From: Thalassotalea euphylliae
GTDB lineage: Bacteria; Pseudomonadota; Gammaproteobacteria; Enterobacterales; Alteromonadaceae
DNA length: 64,000 bases
Reading direction: 5' to 3'
NCBI RefSeq assembly: GCF_003390335.1
Contig: NZ_QUOU01000001.1
Location: 1 to 64,000 of the forward strand
Shown here: positions 9,172 to 18,921 of the stretch, in pieces
Position numbering within the stretch: position 1 is the stretch's first letter
Layout: each line of letters opens with the position of its first letter
Position numbers and translations under genes: made by a program
Notes under the pieces: generated by a model
Told to the model about the DNA's origin: nothing
The model's database searches: none
What the model saw: only the letters and a program-made list of their open reading frames with translations

Positions 9172-9386
9172 TTTGCAGCATTACAATATTGACCACGGGT
9201 TAAATGGTAAATGCGAGTGTCACTAACAGCGCTGATATGTTATTTACTTGCCTAGATTAACTCGTCCTATTTATCGCCTTGTTTGCCATGCTATGAATAT
9301 GTGAAAACCTTATGTTTCTTAGGCGCTAGCCCTAGGCGAAATAAACGCCATTGGGTATACTAGGCGACTATTTTTTTATTCATTTA

Positions 9387-9435
9387 AGCTGTCAGGGGAT
9401 ATTTAGGTTTTTCACCGTTAAAACGCCTGACAGCT
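9387..9435 (+). promoter_or_regulatory. Inverted repeat in the glyQ leader
   Basis: AGCTGTCAGG (9387-9396) and CCTGACAGCT (9426-9435) form a perfect 10-bp inverted repeat around a 29-base loop, ending 38 bases before the glyQ start codon. There is no T-run after it, so it is not an ordinary terminator. The 380-base gap before glyQ otherwise holds the preceding terminator, a possible TATACT -10 at 9356-9361 and three GGCG-containing short repeats (CTAGGCGA-like). Function is unknown; an mRNA leader structure or protein site is possible. Confidence 0.5.
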
Positions 9436-9473
9436 GCTAGCAAAAAGAGCATTAGGCTCGCATTTGGAACGAC

Positions 9474-10421
9474 ATGAGTAGCTTTGATATTAAAACCTTT
9501 CAGGGGCTAATCTTGCAATTGCAAGATTACTGGTCTCGCCAAGGCTGTGTAATCATTCAGCCGTTAGATTTAGAAGTAGGCGCGGGGACTTTCCACCCAA
9601 TGACATTCTTACGCGCTATTGGCCCAGAGCCAATGAGCAGTGCCTACGTACAGCCATGTCGTCGCCCAACTGATGGTCGTTATGGTGAAAACCCGAACCG
9701 TTTACAGCACTACTACCAATTCCAAGTAATGCTAAAACCAAATCCTAAAAACATCCAAGAGTTATACCTAAACTCACTTAAAGAGCTTGGTATTGACCCG
9801 TTAGTTCACGATATTCGTTTTGTTGAAGATAACTGGGAATCACCGACCTTAGGTGCATGGGGCCTTGGTTGGGAAGTGTGGTTAAACGGTATGGAGATCA
9901 CTCAGTTTACTTACTTCCAACAAGTGGGTGGTTTAGAGTGTGCACCAGTGACGGGTGAAATTACTTACGGCCTAGAGCGCCTAGCCATGTACATTCAAAA
10001 CGTTGATAGTATTTACGACCTAGTGTGGACAGACGGTCCTATGGGTAAAGTGATGTACGGCGACGTTTTCCATCAAAACGAAGTTGAGCAATCGGCTTAT
10101 AACTTCGAGCACGCTGATGTGAATGACTTGTTCCACCAATTTGATCAGTGTGAAAAAGTGTCACAAGACCTGATTGAAAAGGGCTTACCGTTGCCAGCCT
10201 ACGAGCAAGTCATGAAAGCATCTCATGCATTCAACTTGCTTGATGCGCGTCATGCAATTTCTGTTACTGAACGCCAACGTTATATCTTGCGTGTTAGAAC
10301 CTTAGCCAAAGCGTGTGCTGAAGCTTACTACAACGCTCGTGAAGCACTTGGCTTCCCACTTTGTGGTAACGCGCAAGCAACTGAGCAAACAGAAGATAAA
10401 TCAGCTGAGGGCAAGGCATAA
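9474..10421 (+). CDS. glyQ: Glycyl-tRNA synthetase alpha subunit
   Basis: This is the catalytic subunit of the bacterial alpha2beta2-type glycyl-tRNA synthetase, charging tRNA-Gly with glycine in the cytoplasm. The 315-residue sequence begins with FDIKTFQGLILQLQDYWSRQ and includes the conserved QPLDLEVGAGTFHPMTFLRA and ARHAISVTERQRYI segments. Length is slightly above the 300-residue norm because of an Ala/Glu-rich tail. The stop overlaps the glyS ATG by one base, which couples production of the two subunits. Confidence 0.98.
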   Translation: MSSFDIKTFQGLILQLQDYWSRQGCVIIQPLDLEVGAGTFHPMTFLRAIGPEPMSSAYVQPCRRPTDGRYGENPNRLQHYYQFQVMLKPNPKNIQELYLNSLKELGIDPLVHDIRFVEDNWESPTLGAWGLGWEVWLNGMEITQFTYFQQVGGLECAPVTGEITYGLERLAMYIQNVDSIYDLVWTDGPMGKVMYGDVFHQNEVEQSAYNFEHADVNDLFHQFDQCEKVSQDLIEKGLPLPAYEQVMKASHAFNLLDARHAISVTERQRYILRVRTLAKACAEAYYNAREALGFPLCGNAQATEQTEDKSAEGKA

Positions 10422-12496
10422 TGGCAACTGAAACACTCTTAATCGAATTAGGTACAGAAGAGCTACCACCCAAAGCGTTAAGCACACTGGCGAGTACGTT
10501 TCATCAACAAATCGTTGCGCAACTTGAGCAAGCTGATCTAGCGTTTGAAAGCAGTAAGTGGTTTGCATCGCCTCGTCGTTTGGCGGTACAAGTGAAAGCA
10601 CTTGCTGCGAAACAGGCAGATAAAGTAGTTGAAAAGCGTGGCCCAGCAACGAATGTGGCGTTTGATGCCGATGGTCAGCCAACAAAAGCAGCTCAAGGTT
10701 GGGCGCGTTCAAATGGTATTACGGTTGAACAAGCAGAGCGTCTAACGACAGATAAAGGTGAGTGGCTATTACATAAGGCGAGCCAAACCGGTAAGTCTGT
10801 TGCTGAATTAATTCCGGCAATGGTAGTGACAGCTCTGGGTAAATTACCTATCCCGAAACCAATGCGCTGGGGCAATGAGCGCATCCAGTTTATTCGTCCA
10901 GTGCACACATTAACTATGATGTTTGGTGATGAATTAATTGCGGGTGAAGCGCTTGGTGTTGCCTCGGCAAACCAATTGCAAGGTCACCGTTTCCACTACC
11001 AAGAAAACGACGGTTTGATTACCTTAGATCATGCCGACAACTATGAAGCTGTGCTAGAGTCTGCTTTTGTTATTGCGGATTACGACAAGCGCAAAGCACT
11101 TATCGTTGAGCAAGTAGCGAAAGCGGCTGCAGATATTAATGGTGATGCGATTGTTGATGCCGGCCTACTTGAAGAAGTAACCAGCATCAATGAATGGCCA
11201 GTAACGTTAGTGGGGAGCTTTGACGAAGAGTTTTTGTCAGTGCCGGCAGAGCCATTAATTTACTCGATGCAAGATCACCAGAAATACTTCCCGGTAAAAG
11301 ATAAAAATGGTCAATTGAAAAACCAGTTTATCTTTGTCGCTAATATCGACAGTAAAGACCCACAGCAAGTCATCTTCGGTAACGAAAAAGTGATTCGTCC
11401 ACGTTTAGCGGATGCGGAATTCTTCTTCAAAACCGACAAAAAACAAAGCTTGGAATCACGCTTAACGAGTCTTGAATCTGTATTGTTCCAAAAACAGTTG
11501 GGCACGTTAAAAGATAAGTCTGAGCGTATCGCAGCATTAAGTGGCTTTATCGCTGAGCAAGTTGGCGAGAATAAAGCTGATGCGCATCGCGCTGGTCTAT
11601 TGAGTAAAACAGACCTCATGAGTGAGATGGTGTTAGAGTTCCCACAAGTTCAAGGGACTATGGGTAAATACTATGCTCAGCACGATGGCGAGTCAGCAGC
11701 GATTGCGCAAGCACTAGAAGATCAATACCGTCCGCGCTTTGCAGGTGATAGCTTACCAGAAGCAAACATTGGTTGTGCCGTGGCGATTGCCGACAAAGTT
11801 GACTCCTTGGTTGGTATCTTTGGAATTGGTCAAGCGCCAAAAGGTGACAAAGACCCATTTGCACTTCGCCGCGCGGCCATTGGTTTGATTCGTATCATTA
11901 TTGAAAAAGAGCTAAACCTAGATATCGCTTCATTAATTGCGCATAGCCAAACGTTATTCGGTGACAAACTGACTAACGACAAAGTCGCCGTTGATGTGAT
12001 TGACTTTGTGATGGGGCGTTTTAGAGCCTACTTTGAAGAGCAAGGTATTAGCGTTGATGTTATTCAATCCGTGTTAGTGAACAAGCCAACATCGCCGTTA
12101 GATTTCCAACAACGTGTCAGCGCCGTGGCGCATTTTAAAACGTTAGCGGAATCTGAAACCTTAGCGGCAGCTAACAAACGTGTTGGTAATATCTTAGCGA
12201 AATTCGATGGTCAGTTATTAGCTGAGGTGAACACTTCGTTATTATCAGAAGCAGCAGAGCAGCAATTAGCTAGCGCCTTTGCTAAAGTCGCAGAGCAGAT
12301 TGCACCAGCGATGGCAAATAAAGACTACCAAAGTGTGTTAACTTCATTAGCCACCATCAAAGAAGAAATTGATAACTTCTTTGAACACGTCATGGTCATG
12401 GCAGATGACGAAGCGGTAAAAACGAATCGCTTAACGCTACTGAACAATATCCGTAACAGCTTCTTGGCGGTTGCCGATATTTCGGTATTGCAATAA
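10421..12496 (+). CDS. glyS: Glycyl-tRNA synthetase beta subunit
   Basis: This is the tRNA-binding partner of GlyQ. The 691-residue protein begins MATETLLIELGTEELPPKAL and shows the family segments RFHYQ, MQDHQKYFPVKD and GKYYAQHDGE, with a C-terminal anticodon-binding domain containing FFEHVMVMADD. Length matches the family (about 690). It overlaps glyQ by one base and is followed by a bidirectional terminator shared with the convergent tusA. Confidence 0.98.
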   Translation: MATETLLIELGTEELPPKALSTLASTFHQQIVAQLEQADLAFESSKWFASPRRLAVQVKALAAKQADKVVEKRGPATNVAFDADGQPTKAAQGWARSNGITVEQAERLTTDKGEWLLHKASQTGKSVAELIPAMVVTALGKLPIPKPMRWGNERIQFIRPVHTLTMMFGDELIAGEALGVASANQLQGHRFHYQENDGLITLDHADNYEAVLESAFVIADYDKRKALIVEQVAKAAADINGDAIVDAGLLEEVTSINEWPVTLVGSFDEEFLSVPAEPLIYSMQDHQKYFPVKDKNGQLKNQFIFVANIDSKDPQQVIFGNEKVIRPRLADAEFFFKTDKKQSLESRLTSLESVLFQKQLGTLKDKSERIAALSGFIAEQVGENKADAHRAGLLSKTDLMSEMVLEFPQVQGTMGKYYAQHDGESAAIAQALEDQYRPRFAGDSLPEANIGCAVAIADKVDSLVGIFGIGQAPKGDKDPFALRRAAIGLIRIIIEKELNLDIASLIAHSQTLFGDKLTNDKVAVDVIDFVMGRFRAYFEEQGISVDVIQSVLVNKPTSPLDFQQRVSAVAHFKTLAESETLAAANKRVGNILAKFDGQLLAEVNTSLLSEAAEQQLASAFAKVAEQIAPAMANKDYQSVLTSLATIKEEIDNFFEHVMVMADDEAVKTNRLTLLNNIRNSFLAVADISVLQ

Positions 12497-12523
12497 CCTG
12501 AGTGATGGCAAAGTAGAGAGATT

Positions 12524-12550
12524 AAAAAGGAGGTATTTGCCTCCTTTTTT
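12524..12550. terminator. Bidirectional terminator between glyS and tusA
   Basis: AAAAAGGAGG / CCTCCTTTTTT surrounds a short loop. The A-run on one side and T-run on the other allow termination on both strands, ending glyS (+) and tusA (-). Confidence 0.85.
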
Positions 12551-12583
12551 GTTTTAAGTTTTTGATTTAAAGAGAAATTATCT

Positions 12584-12826
12584 TCATGCTTTGCGAATAA
12601 TATAGGTAAAAATACCATCAGCACTGTGCTGTGTAACTAATTCGTGTTCCATAAAGCGGCAGAAACTGGGAATATCGCGCGTTGTTGATGCATCGTCGGC
12701 TTTGATAAACAGTGTTTCACCGCTTTTCATATTGCGAATATGCTTACGTACCATCATCACTGGCTCGGGGCAACGCAAGCCCATCGCATCGAGGGTGTGG
12801 TCTGTTTCTATTAGGTGATCGCTCAT
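12584..12826 (-). CDS. tusA: Sulfur carrier protein TusA
   Basis: TusA accepts persulfide sulfur from the cysteine desulfurase IscS and passes it to TusBCD for 2-thiouridine formation in tRNA. The 80-residue product has the usual size and the SirA/TusA signature with the sulfur-carrying cysteine at residue 19 (GLRCPEPVM), followed by GETLFIKADD and the DIPSFCRFMEHEL helix. It is a single gene convergent with glyS. The assignment rests on length and on the CPxP motif. Confidence 0.95.
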   Translation of the reverse strand: MSDHLIETDHTLDAMGLRCPEPVMMVRKHIRNMKSGETLFIKADDASTTRDIPSFCRFMEHELVTQHSADGIFTYIIRKA

Positions 12827-13091
12827 CTATAAACCTTAACTATCACTGTCTTGTTAGCGTTAAAAGTCGTACTAATTAATCGGGCGGCAATCCTACCTGA
12901 TCCATTTCACCATTAAAAGTTTACCCGTATAAATTTTACACACTGTTACGAGGGGAGGTCACGATAGACGCGATATTCATTGCTTATCTGGTAAGACTTC
13001 TAAATTCTGTCGATAAAACCGCGCCTCAGTGCTTGCAATGCACAGCGATGCGTGAATAATTCAAGTATGCCTATTTTTCACTGCATGCTTT

Positions 13092-15035
13092 ATGTCATCT
13101 AATAAGCTTTTCATTTCATTGTGTTTTGTTGCTAGTGCCGCTGTATCTAGTTTAATTGCTTTACCAAGTGCTCATGCCTCAACCGATCAACGGGCGACAT
13201 TTCTCAAGGCAGAAAAGCACGTTTGGCAGCCAGAGTCTCCTGAATATCAGAACCTGTACCAGCAGTTGCATTATTATCCGTTGCAGCCATATCTCGATCA
13301 AAAACGGTTAATGGACAAAATTCGTCTCAAGGATGCAACAGAAATAGGGGCGTTTTTGGCGAAATACCAAGGCACACCACTTGATTGGCCTTTGCGTAAG
13401 AAGTGGCTTGATTACTTAGCAAAACGTGAACAAAAAGCCCTCTTTTTAAAATTCTTTAAGCCAAATAGTGATGCTAAGCTAAATTGTACCCAACTGAGCT
13501 ATCAGCTTGCCGGTGGTATGCCTGAAAAGGTGGTATTGCCTCAGGTGAAGCAATGGTGGTTAGTGGGGAAATCGCAAGCTAAAGCGTGTGATCCTATTTT
13601 TAAGCGTTGGCAAAAAGCGGGTTATTTAACTACTGACTTGGTATGGCAAAGGCTGACACTGGCCGCAGATGGCGGTAAACATACCTTAATTCCTTATCTA
13701 ACTGGGCTGCTGCCAAAAGAACAACAGTATTTAGGCAAATTGTTTCACCGCGTAAGGCGCGACCCAAGTTATATCAGTCAGCTGTCGCGCTTTAAACGTT
13801 TTGATGCCAAAGAAACTCAGATCATGGCTTATGGCTTAAAACGGTTGATTTGGCGAGATCCCAAAAAGGCGCTGAAAACCTATCAGCAAGCCCAACAAAA
13901 ATTCGTATTTAGCCAACAGCAACAAGATTATCTGACCAAGCGTTTTGCACTGGCTCTTGCGACCAAACATCACCCGCAAGCGAGTATATGGCTTGCTAAG
14001 GTAAAACCTGAAAACCTGGATAGCAACCTAGTGCAATGGCAGTTGGCAACAGCGCTCAAAGCGCAAAATTGGCCTGAAATTCAACGCACGTTGTTGGCCA
14101 TGCCAAGCCAGATTCAAGCAAAATCACAATGGCAATATTGGTATGCGCGCAGTATGGCCGAAATAGGGCGTGATCAAGCAGCGCGTGAGTTGATGCTCGA
14201 ACTTGCTCAAAAACGTCATTACTACGGCTTTATGGCGGCCAAATGGCTTAGTCACAATATCAATTTACAGCACAACCCACTGATGGTTGACACCAAAGTC
14301 GTTGCAAACATTATTGAAAACCCAGCGGCCAAGCGCGCGTTTGAACTCTTCCACCTTGAGCGTTATAGCCAAGCGCGCAAAGAGTGGAATTACTGGCTGT
14401 CTAAGCTATCAAAAAGCGAGAAGCTGGCCGCTGCTTCGTTTGCTTATCAGCAAGGCTGGTTTGATCGGCCCATCTTTACTTTGGCTGCGCAAGGCTATCT
14501 AGACGATGTTGAAATGCGTTTTCCCATGGCATATCGCGACGACATTGCCAATTACGCCGATAAAAATAGTATCGACCCCAGTTGGGCATTTGCGATTGCG
14601 CGCCGCGAAAGTTCGTTTATGCGTGATGCGCACTCGTCAGCAGGTGCACGTGGCCTGATGCAAATCATGCCAGCAACGGCGAAACAGTTAGAGCGAAAGG
14701 CCGTTTCCAGTCGTTATCTCAGCAATGCAAAAAATAATATCAAACTCGGTACTAAGTACTTAAAGCGCTTGCTTGACCGATATGAAGGCAACTTAGTGTT
14801 AGCGACCGCGTCATACAATGCAGGGCCTTATCGAGTGAAGCAATGGCTAGAAAAAGGCGAGACGCTGCCAGCAGATATTTGGATAGAAACCATTCCATTT
14901 AAAGAAACGCGTGAATATGTCAAAAGTGTGCTGGCGTATAAGCAAATATATCAGCACAAATTAAAGAGCGACGGCGAATCGCCATTTAGTACCGTACTTG
15001 GCATGCAAATCGGCAGTGTGCCTTTGGCGAAGTAA
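13092..15035 (+). CDS. slt: Soluble lytic murein transglycosylase
   Basis: This is a periplasmic enzyme that cleaves the MurNAc-GlcNAc bond of peptidoglycan to give 1,6-anhydro products. The 647-residue protein has a signal peptide (hydrophobic stretch ending SAHAS near residue 30), a long helical superhelix (about residues 35-450), and a C-terminal lysozyme-like SLT domain. The catalytic Glu is in ARRESSF near residue 505, followed by GLMQIMPATA and ATASYNAGPYRV. Length matches Slt70. The ATG used lacks a good ribosome-binding site, but the signal peptide supports it. It is a single gene. Confidence 0.93.
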   Translation: MSSNKLFISLCFVASAAVSSLIALPSAHASTDQRATFLKAEKHVWQPESPEYQNLYQQLHYYPLQPYLDQKRLMDKIRLKDATEIGAFLAKYQGTPLDWPLRKKWLDYLAKREQKALFLKFFKPNSDAKLNCTQLSYQLAGGMPEKVVLPQVKQWWLVGKSQAKACDPIFKRWQKAGYLTTDLVWQRLTLAADGGKHTLIPYLTGLLPKEQQYLGKLFHRVRRDPSYISQLSRFKRFDAKETQIMAYGLKRLIWRDPKKALKTYQQAQQKFVFSQQQQDYLTKRFALALATKHHPQASIWLAKVKPENLDSNLVQWQLATALKAQNWPEIQRTLLAMPSQIQAKSQWQYWYARSMAEIGRDQAARELMLELAQKRHYYGFMAAKWLSHNINLQHNPLMVDTKVVANIIENPAAKRAFELFHLERYSQARKEWNYWLSKLSKSEKLAAASFAYQQGWFDRPIFTLAAQGYLDDVEMRFPMAYRDDIANYADKNSIDPSWAFAIARRESSFMRDAHSSAGARGLMQIMPATAKQLERKAVSSRYLSNAKNNIKLGTKYLKRLLDRYEGNLVLATASYNAGPYRVKQWLEKGETLPADIWIETIPFKETREYVKSVLAYKQIYQHKLKSDGESPFSTVLGMQIGSVPLAK

Positions 15036-15223
15036 TTGCTATCACCAGCTAACTTTTTACTGCGTTTATTCATCCTTACTGGTTAAAATAAGCCAAATTT
15101 AAAATTGTGTACGGTTTATACCAATTGATTCCAGTGAGCAATTTAGTTGGTTTAATCCGTTGTTATTAGCACGGCTGTTAACACCGCACGTACACAGAAA
15201 ATAAATGCCACAAGAGAGCATCT

Positions 15224-16543
15224 ATGACTAATCTAGCCAATGTTTATTCTGATCACATTAATGAATTGCAAGCGCGTGCGCGTAACGTACTTAATCGCGA
15301 AAACCTTGAGGGGTTAGTGATTCATTCCGGTAAAGAATTAAAAGTATTTTTAGACGATAACTCGTATCCCTTTAAAGTTAATCCGCATTTTAAGCATTGG
15401 CTACCCTTAACAAATGTCACTAACAGCTGGTTATTAATTAATGGCAACGATAAACCTGTGCTTGTTTACTATCAGCCGGTCGATTTTTGGCACAAAGTTG
15501 AAACCTTACAAGACGACTTCTGGACGCCATTTTTTGACATTAAAGTGATCACCAATGCTGCTCAGGTGGATGCGTTGTTACCTTATGACAAGGCTAACTA
15601 TGCTTATCTCGGCGAACATATTGAAGTGGCGAAGGCGCTTGGGTTTGAGCAAATCAACCCAGACGGTGCATTGAGTTATCTGCACTTTCACCGCGCTTAT
15701 AAAACCCCTTACGAACAGGCGTTGATGCGTCTATCAAATGAGCGTGCTGTTGCCGGTCATGTCGCGGCAAAAGCGGCGTTTATGGCAGGTGAGTCTGAAT
15801 TTGAAATTCAGCGCGCCTATTTGCAAGCAACTTCCCATACCGATAGCGAAACCCCATACGGCAATATTGTTGCACTGAATGAGAATGCGGCGATATTGCA
15901 TTACACAGCGTTAGAGCGTGACAAGCCAGCGCAACACAGATCTTTCTTGATTGATGCGGGGGCGAACTACCATGGTTATGCATCAGACATTACCCGTACC
16001 TACGCATTTGAGCAAAATGACTTTGCTGAACTTATCGCGCGTATGGATAAGTTAATGCTTAACGCGGTTGATGGCTTAAAACCGGGAAAGAGCTATGTTG
16101 AATTGCACTGTGAAACTTACCTTGATATTGGCCGCGTGTTGGCTGAATTTAACATCATTAATTGCAGTGCGGAAGTTGCGGCCGAGCAGGGCATTGTGTC
16201 GACATTCTTTCCACATGGCTTAGGCCATCACTTGGGCCTGCAGGTGCATGATGTGGGTGGCTTTATGGCCGACGAGCGCGGTACACATATTGACTCGCCA
16301 GCTAAGCATCCGTTCTTGCGTACCTCGCGCGCTGTTGAGGCAGGACAAGTGTTTACCATTGAACCGGGGTTGTACTTTATTGATTCACTTTTAGGGGAGC
16401 TAAAAGCTGGCGAGCACAGTCATGCGGTTAACTGGGCGCAGGTAGAAAAATTCAAACCATTTGGCGGTATACGCATCGAAGACAATATTATTGTCCATCA
16501 ATCGCATAATGAGAACATGACCCGAGATTTAGACCTTGGCTGA
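15224..16543 (+). CDS. pepQ: Xaa-Pro dipeptidase PepQ
   Basis: PepQ is a cytoplasmic metallopeptidase that hydrolyses Xaa-Pro dipeptides. At 439 residues it has the family length. The N-terminal domain has HSGKELKVFLDDNSYPFKVN. The pita-bread catalytic domain carries dinuclear-metal ligands in LIDAGANYHGYASDITRTY, HGLGHHLGLQVHD, FTIEPGLYF and GGIRIEDNI. It overlaps yigZ by 8 bases, matching the pepQ-yigZ-trkH order of other gammaproteobacteria; the fadBA genes that often precede it are not here. Confidence 0.96.
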   Translation: MTNLANVYSDHINELQARARNVLNRENLEGLVIHSGKELKVFLDDNSYPFKVNPHFKHWLPLTNVTNSWLLINGNDKPVLVYYQPVDFWHKVETLQDDFWTPFFDIKVITNAAQVDALLPYDKANYAYLGEHIEVAKALGFEQINPDGALSYLHFHRAYKTPYEQALMRLSNERAVAGHVAAKAAFMAGESEFEIQRAYLQATSHTDSETPYGNIVALNENAAILHYTALERDKPAQHRSFLIDAGANYHGYASDITRTYAFEQNDFAELIARMDKLMLNAVDGLKPGKSYVELHCETYLDIGRVLAEFNIINCSAEVAAEQGIVSTFFPHGLGHHLGLQVHDVGGFMADERGTHIDSPAKHPFLRTSRAVEAGQVFTIEPGLYFIDSLLGELKAGEHSHAVNWAQVEKFKPFGGIRIEDNIIVHQSHNENMTRDLDLG

Positions 16544-17231
16544 GCCGAGTCGCGCCACTAAGGAAATAAAAGCCAAGGAAAAAAACGCTAAGGAAAGCCC
16601 GAGTAGTACGAGTACCTCTGGCTATTTAATTGCGACTGACGAGGTCTTGGTGGAAACCCAAGTCAATCGCAGTCGCTTCTTCTGCTACTTGTTTCCCTGT
16701 ACCAGTTACGAGGTAATGAAAGCCCGATTAACTGAGCTGCAACAAGAACATCCTAATGCAAATCATCACTGTTATGCGTTTGTCAGCGCTGCACCGCAAG
16801 ACAGTCAAGCCTATGGCTTTTCGGATGATGGTGAACCCAGTGGCACCGCAGGCAGGCCGATGCTAGCCATGTTACAAGGGAGTGGCATTGGGCAAGTTGC
16901 CGCCATCGTTGTTCGCTATTTCGGTGGAGTAAAACTGGGAACAGGGGGCTTGCAACGTGCCTATGGTGGCGCGCTCAAAGCAGCATTACCCAAGCTACCC
17001 ACCACGCATAAAGTGTTGACGAAGACACGTGCGCTGAACGTGAGTTATCAGCAAGTGAGTGATATTCAGCACCTGATCAAACTGACCAATACGCAAGTCC
17101 TTGATGAGCAATATCAAGAAAATATTAAGTTTGTATTGGCTATCCCCATTGATCAGCTTAAACTATTTGAACAACAACTGCTTACCTTATCCAGTGGGGC
17201 GTTAACCTTAGTCAAAGCAAATCACCTTTAG
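16536..17231 (+). CDS. yigZ: YigZ / IMPACT family protein
   Basis: This member of the UPF0029/IMPACT family has an unresolved biochemical role in bacteria. The family core starts at about residue 28 (GYLIATDEVLVETQVNRSRF) and includes HHCYAFVSA, FSDDGEPSGTAGRPML and VVRYFGGVKLGTGGL, followed by the C-terminal DUF1949 ferredoxin-like domain. The start is a TTG overlapping the end of pepQ. It gives about 25 extra residues rich in Lys/Glu/Ser compared with E. coli YigZ, so the true start may be lower; I see no better in-frame ATG or GTG before the core. Confidence 0.88.
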   Translation: MAEPSRATKEIKAKEKNAKESPSSTSTSGYLIATDEVLVETQVNRSRFFCYLFPCTSYEVMKARLTELQQEHPNANHHCYAFVSAAPQDSQAYGFSDDGEPSGTAGRPMLAMLQGSGIGQVAAIVVRYFGGVKLGTGGLQRAYGGALKAALPKLPTTHKVLTKTRALNVSYQQVSDIQHLIKLTNTQVLDEQYQENIKFVLAIPIDQLKLFEQQLLTLSSGALTLVKANHL

Positions 17232-17311
17232 TTATTTTAGCTATTGGAATTATTTGGCAACGGGTGATGGGCTTAAACTTTAGTGCGTTAAGCTAAGCAG
17301 ATAACAATGCC

Positions 17312-17381
17312 AGTACTAAATCCGTTACTAAAATCATTACAGTATCTTTAGTACCAGAAATTAGTACCCCAAAGTCAGTAC
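17312..17381. repeat. Cluster of four AGTAC boxes before trkH
   Basis: AGTAC occurs at 17312, 17350, 17363 and 17377, the last just before the trkH GTG start. The spacing (13-14 bases between the last three) is close to a turn-and-a-third of the helix. This may be an operator array or chance; no regulator is assigned. Confidence 0.3.
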
Positions 17382-17390
17382 CAATACTAA

Positions 17391-18842
17391 GTGCAATATA
17401 GAAACATTATCCGTATTTTAGGGCTGCTGGTGGCGCTACTTAGCGTTACTATGTTACCGCCTGCTATTGTGTCACTCATCTACCGGGATGGTGGCGGTGT
17501 TCCCTTCTTAATGGCCTTTATGTGGTGCTTACTTATCGGCTTGGCACTATGGTATCCCAATCGCTTTAAAAAAGATGATCTCAGGGCAAGGGAAGGCTTT
17601 TTAATCGTTGTCTTGTTTTGGACGGTGCTTGCCAGTTTCTCTGCGATTCCATTGATGCTATTGGAAACCCCGAATCTGACCACAACAGATGCCTTTTTTG
17701 AGTCATTCTCTGGGTTAACCACTACCGGGGCAACGATTTTAACGCAAATCGATGGTTTACCACATGCTGTGCTTTTTTATCGTCAGCAATTGCAATGGCT
17801 CGGCGGTATGGGGATTATCGTGCTCGCGGTAGCCGTGCTCCCGATGCTTGGCATTGGTGGTATGCAGCTCTATCGCGCCGAAACGCCGGGGCCCGTTAAA
17901 GACTCGAAAATGACCCCGCGCATCGCCGATACGGCCAAGCACTTATGGTATATCTACTTGTCGTTAACCATTGCCTGTGCGCTCGCTTACTGGCTGGCAG
18001 GAATGTCGGTGTTTGATGCCATCTGTCACTCATTCGCCACCATTGCCATTGGTGGCTTTTCAACGCATGACGCCAGCATGGGCTACTTCAATAGCCCTGT
18101 CATTAATCTGATTTGTGTGGTCTTTTTAATTATTGCTGGGATTAACTTTGCCTTGCATTATGCCGCAGTACAGAACAAGTCTATTCGCAATTATTTTGCT
18201 GATCCTGAGTTTAAATTTTTTATTGCTCTTCAGGTAATATTAACGGCAATATGTTTTGGGGTGTTGATGAGCCATGGCACCTATCAAGATGCTGATGTTG
18301 CGCTTGATCAAGCACTATTTCAATCGGTGTCGATTAGCACGACAGCCGGCTTTGCGACGACTTCCTTTGCTGATTGGCCAACGTTACTGCCATTGTTGCT
18401 TATTTTTGCCAGCTTTATTGGCGGCTGTGCTGGTAGTACTGGTGGTGGCATGAAAGTCGTTCGCGTTGTTCTATTGTATTTACAAGGTATTCGCGAACTT
18501 AACAAACTGGTGCACCCCAAAGCGGTATTTACCATTAAGTTAGGTCGCAAGGCGCTACCTGATCGCGTGGTAGAAGCGGTATGGGGCTTCTTTTCTGCTT
18601 ATGCGGCGGTATTTGTCATTTGTATGTTATTGCTGTTGGCATCAGGTATGGATGATATTAGTGCCTTTACCGCCGTCGCCGCGTGCATGAATAACTTAGG
18701 CCCAGGCTTGGGAGAAGTGGCGGCGAACTTCGCTTCAATTAGCGACTTTAGTAAGTGGGTGTTAATTGTTGCGATGTTGTTTGGTCGCTTGGAAATCTTT
18801 ACGTTACTGGTGCTGTTTACACCGGCGTTCTGGCGCAACTAA
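17391..18842 (+). CDS. trkH: Trk potassium uptake system, membrane subunit TrkH
   Basis: TrkH is the K+-translocating integral membrane subunit of the Trk system and works with TrkA. The 483-residue protein starts at GTG (MQYRNIIRILGLLVALLSVT...) and has around ten hydrophobic segments with repeated pore loops such as FSGLTTTGATILT, ATIAIGGFSTHD, STTAGFATTSF and NNLGPGLGEV, the selectivity-filter glycines of the TrkH/KtrB family. Its partner trkA lies directly downstream on the opposite strand, so the two face each other across a shared terminator. Confidence 0.96.
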   Translation: MQYRNIIRILGLLVALLSVTMLPPAIVSLIYRDGGGVPFLMAFMWCLLIGLALWYPNRFKKDDLRAREGFLIVVLFWTVLASFSAIPLMLLETPNLTTTDAFFESFSGLTTTGATILTQIDGLPHAVLFYRQQLQWLGGMGIIVLAVAVLPMLGIGGMQLYRAETPGPVKDSKMTPRIADTAKHLWYIYLSLTIACALAYWLAGMSVFDAICHSFATIAIGGFSTHDASMGYFNSPVINLICVVFLIIAGINFALHYAAVQNKSIRNYFADPEFKFFIALQVILTAICFGVLMSHGTYQDADVALDQALFQSVSISTTAGFATTSFADWPTLLPLLLIFASFIGGCAGSTGGGMKVVRVVLLYLQGIRELNKLVHPKAVFTIKLGRKALPDRVVEAVWGFFSAYAAVFVICMLLLLASGMDDISAFTAVAACMNNLGPGLGEVAANFASISDFSKWVLIVAMLFGRLEIFTLLVLFTPAFWRN

Positions 18843-18871
18843 TACCAATCGAAATAAGCGAAACGTAGTCA

Positions 18872-18905
18872 TTAAAAAAGCTGGTAAAAACCAGCTTTTT
18901 TCGTT
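18872..18905. terminator. Bidirectional terminator between trkH and trkA
   Basis: AAAAAAGCTGG / CCAGCTTTTTT with a short A-rich loop ends both convergent genes. Confidence 0.88.
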
Positions 18906-18921
18906 TTTGAGATAGCGCACA

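Noticed and set aside
10401..10712. 103-codon minus-strand frame over the glyQ-glyS junction
   Set aside because: It is a shadow of two well-supported synthetase genes and shows no family motif.
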